Below, in pieces: positions 51,653-59,192 of a DNA stretch of 64,000 bases. Source of the DNA: Methanoculleus thermophilus. Its GTDB lineage: Archaea > Halobacteriota > Methanomicrobia > Methanomicrobiales > Methanoculleaceae. The DNA is taken from NCBI RefSeq assembly GCF_001571405.1, contig NZ_BCNX01000008.1, positions 151,344-215,343 of the forward strand. Direction: 5' to 3'. Position 1 is the first letter of the stretch; each line of letters starts with the position of its first letter. The position numbers were made by a program, and so were the translations under genes. The notes under the pieces were generated by a model. It did not search any database, was not told the origin of the DNA, and was given only the letters and a program-made list of their open reading frames with translations.

Positions 51653-53092
51653 ATGTGTGGTATCGTTGGCATCGTCGATGCTAGCGGTGTTTCCTTTCCG
51701 CTGTATTATGCCCTGTACGCTCTCCAGCATCGGGGGCAGGAGAGCGCGGGGATCTCTACTTTTGAAGGCACGACCCTGTACACGCACAAAGCCCAGGGGC
51801 TCGTTGCCGAGGTCTTCAACAGTCAGATCCTGCAGAAACTGCAGGGTAATGCTGGAATAGGACACGTCCGCTATCCAACGACTGGATCAAAGATCCCGGA
51901 GAACGTTCAGCCGTTCAACTTCCGGTATCTGGGGCTCGAACTATCGATTGCCCATAACGGCAACCTGGTGAACACTGCTGAGCTCCGGGCCGAGTATGAG
52001 CGCAGGGGCCAGATCTTCTCCACTACGACCGATACCGAGATCATCGGAAGCATCATCGCCGATGCGCTCCGGACCTCAAAGAGCATGGAGGATGCCGTCC
52101 GGCTCTGCATGCGGCGCCTGCGCGGCTCGTACTCCGTCGTCGCGCTGGTGAACGGTACTGTCTATGCGTTCCGCGACCCGCTCGGCATCAAACCGCTCTG
52201 TATCGGGAAGATCGACCATGGCTACATCGTCGCCTCGGAGAGCGTTGCGATCGACGCGCTGGACGGCACCCTTCTTCGAGACGTCCGGCCGGGCGAGCTT
52301 GTCTGCATCGATGAGGACGGACTCTCCTCCACCCAGATCGCGACTGCGAACCGGAGGGCGCACTGTATCTTTGAGTATATCTACTTCGCACGTGCGGACT
52401 CGGTCATGGACGGGACACTGGTCTACGATGTTCGGCGCCGGATCGGGCAGAGACTCTATGACGCAAAACCAGTAGAGGCGGATACCGTCTGTCCCGTCCC
52501 GGACTCCGGCATCGCGTATGCTGCAGGTTACGCCGAACGGTCCTGCATCCCGTTCGTCGAGGGACTGATGAAGAACCGGTACATGGGCCGGACGTTCATC
52601 ATGCCGACCCAGCAGCAGCGGGAGCGGGCGGTCCGGATCAAACTCAATACCGTCAGGGGTAACCTCAAAGACAAACGCGTGGTCCTCGTCGACGACAGCA
52701 TCGTCCGGGGGACGACCTCCCGCCGGATCGTGAACATGATCCGGGAAGCGGGGGCAGAGGAGATCCATCTCCGGGTCGGTTCCCCGCCGATCATCGCGCC
52801 CTGCTATCTCGGGGTGGATATGCCCACGCGGGCGGAGCTCATCGCAAGCAGCAGGGATGTTGAAGCGGTCCGGGAGAGCGTCGGGGCGACGACGCTCGCC
52901 TATATCCCGCTGGAGGATCTGGTGGAGGCGATCGGGTGGAGCGAGACGAACCTCTGCACCGGATGCCTGACGGGATGTTACCCTGTGGATATCCCCGGGG
53001 AGCGGAGTTGCCACTGCATCGTGGACTATGTGGCCGGCACCCACCAGGCCGACCTCTCATCCTTCAAGATGGAGAAAGAGAGGACGGCGTAA
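51653..53092 (+). CDS. purF: Amidophosphoribosyltransferase
   Basis: A 479-residue enzyme of the first committed purine step (PRPP plus glutamine to phosphoribosylamine). The N-terminal MCGIVGIVD exposes the catalytic Cys2 after Met removal. The glutaminase part has HRGQESAGIST and AHNGNLVNTAELR. The PRPP part has VVLVDDSIVRGTTSRRIV. Cysteines in NLCTGCLTGCYP may hold an Fe-S cluster as in Bacillus PurF. It lies directly after L37e. Confidence 0.95.
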   Translation: MCGIVGIVDASGVSFPLYYALYALQHRGQESAGISTFEGTTLYTHKAQGLVAEVFNSQILQKLQGNAGIGHVRYPTTGSKIPENVQPFNFRYLGLELSIAHNGNLVNTAELRAEYERRGQIFSTTTDTEIIGSIIADALRTSKSMEDAVRLCMRRLRGSYSVVALVNGTVYAFRDPLGIKPLCIGKIDHGYIVASESVAIDALDGTLLRDVRPGELVCIDEDGLSSTQIATANRRAHCIFEYIYFARADSVMDGTLVYDVRRRIGQRLYDAKPVEADTVCPVPDSGIAYAAGYAERSCIPFVEGLMKNRYMGRTFIMPTQQQRERAVRIKLNTVRGNLKDKRVVLVDDSIVRGTTSRRIVNMIREAGAEEIHLRVGSPPIIAPCYLGVDMPTRAELIASSRDVEAVRESVGATTLAYIPLEDLVEAIGWSETNLCTGCLTGCYPVDIPGERSCHCIVDYVAGTHQADLSSFKMEKERTA

Positions 53093-53127
53093 GTCCCTCT
53101 CTTAAATTTTCACCCGCGAAGGCTCTC

Positions 53128-53133
53128 TTTTTT
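53128..53133 (+). terminator. Oligo-T terminator candidate after purF
   Basis: A run of six T (CTCTCTTTTTTGTG) lies about 35 bp after the purF stop. Archaeal RNA polymerase commonly stops at such runs without a hairpin. This is a weak single signal. Confidence 0.3.
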
Positions 53134-53246
53134 GTGTGTCGCAATACTCCCTAGTCTGGTGTTTGGGACTTTTGGGTTATGATTAGAGTGATACAAACGG
53201 TGCAGGAGGAAATGCTGCAAAATGCAAAACAGAGAAGAACCGGACA

Positions 53247-53321
53247 TAGCGAGGGATGGATTTGAACCATCGATCTACGGGTTATGAGCCCGCCGGGATT
53301 TCCTGACTACCCCACCTCGCT
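53247..53321 (-). tRNA. Initiator tRNA-Met (CAU)
   Basis: A 75-nt gene on the minus strand. Initiator features: A1-U72 first acceptor pair (AGCGAGG/CCTCGCT) with A73, and three G-C pairs next to the anticodon loop (CGGGCTCATAACCCG). The T-arm reads GGTTCAAATCC. No CCA and no intron are encoded. Confidence 0.94.
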
Positions 53322-53465
53322 TCTTACTTGTGAGGTATGTAGTATTGTACGTTTGGTGATATATAATTATCTGAGAGCCCGGCAATCGCCCTTACGTCTT
53401 CGCCCCGCGAATTCCGGGAATTCTCGCGCAATTTTTAATAGGGCCGTTTACCATACCTGCAGTCT

Positions 53466-53882
53466 ATGGTAGAGAGAGAACCGACGGACGATGAACTGCA
53501 GCGTCTCCGGGAAGAGCGCCTCCGGGAGATGGAGGCTCGCCTCCTTGGCAAACAGGCGGGTGTTATCGAGATCACGGACGATACGTTTCAAAAGACTATA
53601 CGGGATCATCCGTTCGTTGTTGTCGACGTCTGGGCGGAATGGTGCGGCCCCTGTCGGATGGTGGCCCCGATTATCGAGGAACTTGCGCGTGACTTCGCCG
53701 GCAGGGTGACTTTTTGCAAGTGCAATGTCGACCAGAACTCCCGGGTGGCCATGCGCTTTGGTATATCGGCAATACCGACGCTCCTCTTCTTCGCAAACGG
53801 CGCGCTTGTCGACCGGGTGGTCGGTGCGCTTCCGAAAGAGACCATCAGATCGAAGGTTGCGCGGGCTTTTGAGATCGGCTAA
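53466..53882 (+). CDS. trx: Thioredoxin
   Basis: A 138-residue protein. A charged N-terminal extension of about 35 residues (EPTDDELQRLREERLREMEA) precedes a normal thioredoxin fold: VVDVWAEWCGPCRMVAP active site, KCNVDQNSRVAMRFGISAIPTLLFF with cis-Pro. The extension may give a partner contact. Likely reductants include thioredoxin reductases such as the one at 39297 (inference). It is convergent with the pterin dehydratase-like gene, overlapping by 4 bp. Confidence 0.94.
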   Translation: MVEREPTDDELQRLREERLREMEARLLGKQAGVIEITDDTFQKTIRDHPFVVVDVWAEWCGPCRMVAPIIEELARDFAGRVTFCKCNVDQNSRVAMRFGISAIPTLLFFANGALVDRVVGALPKETIRSKVARAFEIG

Positions 53883-54226
53883 AGGCCCCCGCCCTCCCGG
53901 GATCGGAACCGTTTGGAGAGTCGTGCGGCCATGATGAAATCGTTTCTGGAGAGCCCGCCGATGGCGTAGGTGTACCAGGCCACATCCACATACCGGTTCT
54001 CGCGGACCCCGATATCCGGGAGGTGACGCTCCCGCGCGGCAAACGCGGCGATCTCGCAGAGCAAGCTCAGGGCTTCGGAAAACTCCCTGCAGGCAAACCG
54101 GGCGCAGAGTCGACCGTCTTCAAATCTCCAGTCCGGAACCTCCGGCAGAAGTTCTGCGATCTCCCGCCGGGTCAGTGGTGCCGTGTTCGCGACATCCGGG
54201 CTGATCATTTCAGACGAAAGATCCAT
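53879..54226 (-). CDS. Pterin-4a-carbinolamine dehydratase-like protein
   Basis: A 115-residue protein of the PCD/DCoH family: LLPEVPDWRFEDGRLCARF, the active-site region ARERHLPDIGVRENRYVDV and the C-terminal GGLSRNDFIMAARL. The usual motif has two adjacent histidines (HHP); here it is HLP, so one is replaced by Leu. Methanogens use methanopterin rather than biopterin hydroxylases, so the true substrate is uncertain. Confidence 0.8.
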   Translation of the reverse strand: MDLSSEMISPDVANTAPLTRREIAELLPEVPDWRFEDGRLCARFACREFSEALSLLCEIAAFAARERHLPDIGVRENRYVDVAWYTYAIGGLSRNDFIMAARLSKRFRSREGGGL

Positions 54227-54279
54227 GGTGATCCCTCTTCCGGGCAGACTAAAAAAGGTTCTTCTTTTGAGATGCCCTA

Positions 54280-54849
54280 TCAGTGCAACTTTTTGATCAA
54301 ATATGCCACGTTCTCGGCGAACCGCCGGACCGTTCGCATCCCTTCCTCATCGGTCAGGGCCTCACCCGGGGCCCAGCCAAAGACCATGTTCCAGTAGGTC
54401 GAGCCCGGCACGATCATATCGTTGATCAGGTAAAACATCAGCAGTTCCTGGAGCGTTGCGGTATGTCCGCCGCGCCGCGCCACGGCGATCGGGCCGCCCA
54501 CCATCCGGGAGAGGAACCCGTCGGAGGCCATTGAGACCATCCCGATCCGCTGCAGCGCCGCCATAACGTCACCCCGGGCGGTCCCGAAGTAGACCGGGGT
54601 TCCGACGATGAATCCCTCCGCTCCCCGGAGTTTCTCGATGATCTCGTTTAAGTCGTCGTCGAGAGCGCACTCCCCGTTGGAACAGAGCCCGCAGGCCGTG
54701 CAGGAGAGGATCTTCTTTTCTGCAAGCAGTACGGTTTCAGTCTCAAGCCCCTCGGCTTCGATGACCTTTGCGCATTCGGCGAGCACCTGTGCGGTGTTTC
54801 CCTCTAGCCGCGGGCTCCCGCAGAGCAGTATCACTTTTCCTGTCGCCAT
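54280..54849 (-). CDS. Isf-like flavoprotein, copy 4
   Basis: A 189-residue flavodoxin-fold protein. It has FMN loop LLCGSPRLEGNTAQVLAE, cluster cysteines CTACGLCSNGEC, and IVGTPVYFGTARGDVMAAL. It is more distant from the three Isf-like copies at 34-37 kb, and the C-terminal half has VARRGGHTATLQELLMF as in NADPH-dependent FMN reductase-like proteins. It starts 1 bp after the DUF362 gene stop, so the two form an operon. Confidence 0.86.
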   Translation of the reverse strand: MATGKVILLCGSPRLEGNTAQVLAECAKVIEAEGLETETVLLAEKKILSCTACGLCSNGECALDDDLNEIIEKLRGAEGFIVGTPVYFGTARGDVMAALQRIGMVSMASDGFLSRMVGGPIAVARRGGHTATLQELLMFYLINDMIVPGSTYWNMVFGWAPGEALTDEEGMRTVRRFAENVAYLIKKLH

Positions 54850-54850
54850 T

Positions 54851-55954
54851 TCACACCTCGATCAGCCGGTAGTCGGCATCTCCAAGCCCGATAGCGGCTG
54901 CGTACTCGATCTGGTAGTTACTATCTGTGTAGTCCCAGACGCCCTTAAATTTGTCCTCACCGGGGGAGAGGTTCTTCTCGAGCGCCGTTTTGGGAATTCC
55001 GCGCTCGCTGTTGACGAGGTCGAGGCTCGCGTGGTCGATCGCGACCGGGTCGGTCGAGGCGAGGATCCCGATATCCGGGACGATCACAGCGTCGCTCCAG
55101 GGGACGCAGTCGCAGTCGGGAGTGATGCCGAGGAGGAAGTTGATGTAGCCGACCCTCCCGGGTTTATCGTGAACGGCACCGAGGGCATACTCACAGAGCC
55201 GTTCGAGGAACGGCCGGATCTCTGTTCTCCAGTCGAACTCGATCGCGCCTGTTGGACAGGCCCGCATGCAGTCGCCGCACCCGACACAGTGCTCCGGGTT
55301 GAGGATCGCCCGCCCGTCGGCGAGGGTCATCGCCGCCTGCGGGCAGACCCGGGTGCACTTCCCGCACCCTCCGCAGCGCTCGCTCTCCACAATCGGCCGA
55401 CCGGCATGCTGCTCCGCCTTCCCCGACGGTGGGGCGCAGCCCATCGCCAGGTTCTTGATAGCCCCCCCGAACCCGGCAAGGTCGTGGCCCTTGACGTGAG
55501 AGAGGACGAGCATGCTGTCGGCATCGAGGATGCTTCCCGCAATCCGGACGCTCTCAAAATGCTTCCCGCCGATCGGGACCTCACGCCAGTAGCGGCCCCG
55601 GAGACCGTCGGCGATGATGACCGGGGCGCCGACGACTGCGTACGCAAACCCGTGCTCGATGGCGGTGACGGTATGCCTGACGGCATCTGCGCGGCTCCCC
55701 GCATACAGGGTGGCGGTGTCGGTGATGAACGGGTGAGCCCCACGCTCCTTCACCTTATCAATCACCTGCCGGGCAAAGACCGGGTGGATGTAGGTGTCGC
55801 ACCCCCGCTCTCCGACGTGCAGTTTGATGGCCGTAAGATCGTCGGGCCGGATCACCGCATCGAAATCGGCTGCATCGAAGAGGCGGCGGATCTTCTCGAC
55901 TTTGCTCTCATGGTGACTTCTCGCCCTGAGGTTTGCGAAATAGACGTCTGCCAT
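54851..55954 (-). CDS. DUF362 protein with two 4Fe-4S ferredoxin sites
   Basis: A 367-residue protein. The DUF362 domain runs through most of it (AIKLHVGERGCDTYIHP, FITDTATLYAGSR, VLSHVKGHDLAGFGGAIKN, DCDCVPWSDAVIVPDIGI). Inserted in the middle are two 4Fe-4S motifs, CGGCGKCTRVCPQ and CVGCGDCMRACPT. The function is unknown; family members occur in anaerobes as redox proteins. It is the first gene of a pair with the Isf-like flavoprotein, its likely electron partner. Confidence 0.87.
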   Translation of the reverse strand: MADVYFANLRARSHHESKVEKIRRLFDAADFDAVIRPDDLTAIKLHVGERGCDTYIHPVFARQVIDKVKERGAHPFITDTATLYAGSRADAVRHTVTAIEHGFAYAVVGAPVIIADGLRGRYWREVPIGGKHFESVRIAGSILDADSMLVLSHVKGHDLAGFGGAIKNLAMGCAPPSGKAEQHAGRPIVESERCGGCGKCTRVCPQAAMTLADGRAILNPEHCVGCGDCMRACPTGAIEFDWRTEIRPFLERLCEYALGAVHDKPGRVGYINFLLGITPDCDCVPWSDAVIVPDIGILASTDPVAIDHASLDLVNSERGIPKTALEKNLSPGEDKFKGVWDYTDSNYQIEYAAAIGLGDADYRLIEV

Positions 55955-56017
55955 AGGGTATCGGCTCCTCTTTTTGGTATTCTCTGGCCGCAGGGGATAA
56001 GGGTTGTGCCCTAAGAT

Positions 56018-57886
56018 CTACAACCCGGCTCTCCGGTGCATCGGCCGGATCTCTGCGCCTTCCATATTCCCCGCCGCCCAGGTATAGCGCTCCCGGATGG
56101 GGGAGGGGAGGTCGCGTTCCGGTATCGAGACGAACCCGAACTCCGCATAAAACCCGGCGAGGCTCTCGACCGCGTACATGTAGAGGTCGTCGTTGTGGCA
56201 GGCCACGACGAGAGCGGCCACCGCCATGCGGGAATACCCCCTGCCGCGGCAGGGCTCAGGCGTGAAGACGCCGTCGACCTCCATGCTGCCGTCGGAATGC
56301 CTCCTGCACCGGGCGAGAGAGACGATCCGCTCCCCGCAAAAGGTTGCAAAGATCCTGTCCCGGGTCGGGTCTGCGGTCACGCCGTGGTAGTCCCGCCAGA
56401 CATCGTTTGCAAGCGCAAACTCAGGACTCCTGAGCTCCCGAACCACCAGGTGAGATCCGGGTTGCGGGTCTTCCACCGTTTGGCTTGTCTCGGAGAATCG
56501 GTAGCCTCCAGGCGGGATGAGGATCTCGAACTTCGCTCCCTCACCGGGGATCCCGGTCTCCCGGATTGTTATCCCGGTGATGGCGAGGATCTCGTGGGCG
56601 AGGAAGAGCCCGTGCCCGAAACTCTCTTCCCGCTGGACAAAGAGTTTCTCCTTCTCCGGGTAGGGAATGCCGGTTCCGTCGTCTTCGACGACGATTGCGC
56701 AGCCGTCCGGGCGCAGGTGGTAGGTGACGACGATCCGACTCGCCCCAATCCCCGGTGCGAGAGCGTTCTCAAGGAGGTGGGTAAAGACCGTCTCTAGATG
56801 CGGGTCGGCGAAGACTTCGAGCCGCTCGGTCCATGTTTCGAGTGAGACGCTCCCGAACGAGAGGCCCACGGCCGCTTTCCTGACGGTCTCCTGCACGGGC
56901 ATCCATGCCGGCGGCAGTCGCCCGATCTCGCGGAATGCCCTCGAGATCTCGATCTGGCGCCGGATGCCGTTTGCAGCATCGTGCAGGTCGTCGATAAAGG
57001 AGAGGACTGCGGGATCGTCAAACTTCATCACACCTACCGAGAGGTGGCCGTAGAGGACTGCAAGCCGGTTTGCAAGGTCGGTGCGCAGGATCCCGGCAAG
57101 AGTATTGAGTTGATGACTGGCGTTCTTGAGCGCGGTCTCCATCATGACCTGATCGCTCACGTCCCGGATCGACTCGATGGCTCCTGCGACGTTGCCGTTT
57201 GCATCAAGGAGTGGGGCCGCTGTAAAACGAATATGCGCTCCATTGCCGTCCCGGAAGTGGGGAATGGTCGTCTCTGAGACGAGGATCTTTCGATCCCCGG
57301 CCTCGCCCTGGAGGATCTTATCCGCAAGGAGCGGCTGTCGTTTGCCGTAGAATGGTATGGCATGCTCGTAGTTGCCCCGGTTGAGCACGGCCTCCTTTTT
57401 TACCCCGGTCATCTCCTCGATCGCGCGGTTCCAGGCGATGACCTTTCCTTCACGATCGATGGCGAACGTTGCATCCGGCAGAAACTCGATGATATCCTGC
57501 ATCTGCTGTTCGGACTCCCGGAGCCTGGTTGTGAGGAGCGCGACCACCCCGCCGACCAGGACGAGGAAGACCGCACGGGGGAGGATGGTGAACGGGAGCA
57601 GGGGATCGGGCGGGGAGAGGAGGAAGACCGTGACCGCATAGACGGCCGCAAGGCCCAGCGCAAAGAGCGTTCCCCGTCGGGGATACCAGTAACTCGCGAG
57701 GATGATCGGGATGCTGAGCGGGAGGGAGGGGAGGAGACCCGGTGGGGCGCCGAGGAGCAGGCCGAGCAGGTTTCCGCCGAGGGTGAGCGCTGCAAGGATG
57801 GTAATGGCTGCAATCCGGTTTCGGGCCCTGGCGAAGGGTTTTCCGATCTTCATAGTGAGTCCCGCAGGCGCATACTCACCCTGCAC
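56018..57886 (-). CDS. Membrane PAS pseudo-histidine kinase fused to a GNAT acetyltransferase
   Basis: A 622-residue protein. About four membrane helices (25-120) precede a PAS/PAC domain (about 128-248). A kinase-like region follows, whose H-box reads GILRTDLANRLAVLYGHL: Thr269 replaces the histidine seen in the neighbouring kinase (SITRHDLLNQLAALDGYL). The ATPase part is kept (LLENAL N-box, EDDGTGIP, FGHGLFLAHEI). Residues about 480-622 are a GNAT domain with acetyl-CoA loop CRGRGYSRMA. The GTG start follows GGGGGAA; ATG at 57853 is an alternative. It overlaps the REC-kinase gene by 11 bp. Confidence 0.85.
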   Translation of the reverse strand: MQGEYAPAGLTMKIGKPFARARNRIAAITILAALTLGGNLLGLLLGAPPGLLPSLPLSIPIILASYWYPRRGTLFALGLAAVYAVTVFLLSPPDPLLPFTILPRAVFLVLVGGVVALLTTRLRESEQQMQDIIEFLPDATFAIDREGKVIAWNRAIEEMTGVKKEAVLNRGNYEHAIPFYGKRQPLLADKILQGEAGDRKILVSETTIPHFRDGNGAHIRFTAAPLLDANGNVAGAIESIRDVSDQVMMETALKNASHQLNTLAGILRTDLANRLAVLYGHLSVGVMKFDDPAVLSFIDDLHDAANGIRRQIEISRAFREIGRLPPAWMPVQETVRKAAVGLSFGSVSLETWTERLEVFADPHLETVFTHLLENALAPGIGASRIVVTYHLRPDGCAIVVEDDGTGIPYPEKEKLFVQREESFGHGLFLAHEILAITGITIRETGIPGEGAKFEILIPPGGYRFSETSQTVEDPQPGSHLVVRELRSPEFALANDVWRDYHGVTADPTRDRIFATFCGERIVSLARCRRHSDGSMEVDGVFTPEPCRGRGYSRMAVAALVVACHNDDLYMYAVESLAGFYAEFGFVSIPERDLPSPIRERYTWAAGNMEGAEIRPMHRRAGL

Positions 57887-59180
57887 AGATCACTTCCCCC
57901 GGGCAGAGGAGTTCGAACCGCGCTCCCACGCCGGGGGTTCCGGTCTCCCGGATTGTTATCCCGGTGATGGCGAGGATCTCCCGTGCTAAAAAGAGACCGA
58001 GGCCGGTGTTCATGCCGTATGCGTATGAAAATATCTTCTCCTTCTCGTCTGCCGCGACCCCGACGCCGTCGTCCTCGTAGAGGATGATGTATCCATCCCC
58101 ATCCCGCTCAAGACTGAAGGTGATGGTCGTGACCCTCACTCCGTGGCGGATGGAGTTCTCAATCAGGTTTGAGAAGACCCGCCCGATGAGCGGATCGGCG
58201 TAGACCTCAAGGTCCGGAGGAACGTTGTTTATAAGATTCACCGAGATCCGTAGGGTGTTCTGAATGGATTGTTCCACGAGCGTCCTGATCTCCTGCCAGG
58301 CGGGGGAGGCAGCACCCACCTTCTGGTAGTCGGCGGTGAACCGGAGTGTGTTGCTGATCCGGTTCACCATCCCGCCGGCGCTCTCGATGTGCTTCCACGC
58401 ATTCGCCGGATCCCGCTCGCGCAGCATGAGTGCGAGATCCAGGTATCCGTCCAGCGCTGCAAGCTGATTTAAGAGGTCGTGACGGGTGATGCTTGCCATG
58501 AGCTGGAGTTTCTTGTTTGCGTCCGCGAGCGCCGCTTCAACGCGTTTCCGTTCCAGGATCTCCGCTTCAAGACTCTCGTTGCTGCGGGAGAGATCCTCCA
58601 CGGTCGCCTGGAGTTGTTCATTTATGGAGTGCAGTTGCTCCTGCGCCTCCTGGAGTTCGGCGTTCTTCGCCACCGCGATGGAGTAGGTCGAAAGAAGCGT
58701 ATTCAAGATCCGGAGTTTCCCTGCCGTGATTGTGTAGGTGCTCCCGGCGAAGGGGACTTTAAGCCCCGGTGACTCGTCGTCATGGTCGGGCATCGCCGCC
58801 GCCCGTATGACGGCCTCGATCTGGGAGCGGAGTAGTCCGGGCTCGACCGGTTTGACGATGAAACTGTCCGCCCCGGCGGCGAGGCCACGCAGGACGTCGG
58901 CCGGATCAAAGAGATTGGTGACCAGGATGACCGGTATCCCCGGATAAATCTGCTTGATCCTGCGGCAGAGTTCATACCCGTCCATTCCCGGCATCAGGAT
59001 ATCGGTGAGCACGATATCGGGCCGTCCCGCCTCCATCCTCCGGAGCGCCACCTCACCATCCGCCGCCAGGGTGACGTCATAACCCTCCTCCTCAAGCATG
59101 TGTCGGAGTAACTCGGCCTGCGTCCGACTGTCTTCCACGACCAGGATGCTCATCGGCTCTCTCTTCTGTAACTCTTGCAT
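57876..59180 (-). CDS. Receiver-histidine kinase hybrid
   Basis: A 434-residue soluble protein. An N-terminal receiver domain (10-130) has acidic VVEDSR, phosphoacceptor Asp60 (VLTDILMPGMDG) and Lys110 (FIVKPVEP). A coiled coil (about 172-228) leads to a kinase core with H-box SITRHDLLNQL (His234), N-box FSNLIENSIRHG, and EDDGVGV and GLGLFLAREI. It should take a phosphate on its receiver, probably from the CheA hybrid just upstream, and control its own kinase. The start may be the ATG at codon 10 (MSILVVED). It lies 12 bp after the CheA gene and overlaps the GNAT fusion gene by 11 bp. Confidence 0.9.
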   Translation of the reverse strand: MQELQKREPMSILVVEDSRTQAELLRHMLEEEGYDVTLAADGEVALRRMEAGRPDIVLTDILMPGMDGYELCRRIKQIYPGIPVILVTNLFDPADVLRGLAAGADSFIVKPVEPGLLRSQIEAVIRAAAMPDHDDESPGLKVPFAGSTYTITAGKLRILNTLLSTYSIAVAKNAELQEAQEQLHSINEQLQATVEDLSRSNESLEAEILERKRVEAALADANKKLQLMASITRHDLLNQLAALDGYLDLALMLRERDPANAWKHIESAGGMVNRISNTLRFTADYQKVGAASPAWQEIRTLVEQSIQNTLRISVNLINNVPPDLEVYADPLIGRVFSNLIENSIRHGVRVTTITFSLERDGDGYIILYEDDGVGVAADEKEKIFSYAYGMNTGLGLFLAREILAITGITIRETGTPGVGARFELLCPGEVICAG

Positions 59181-59192
59181 CTCGTCTCTCCG

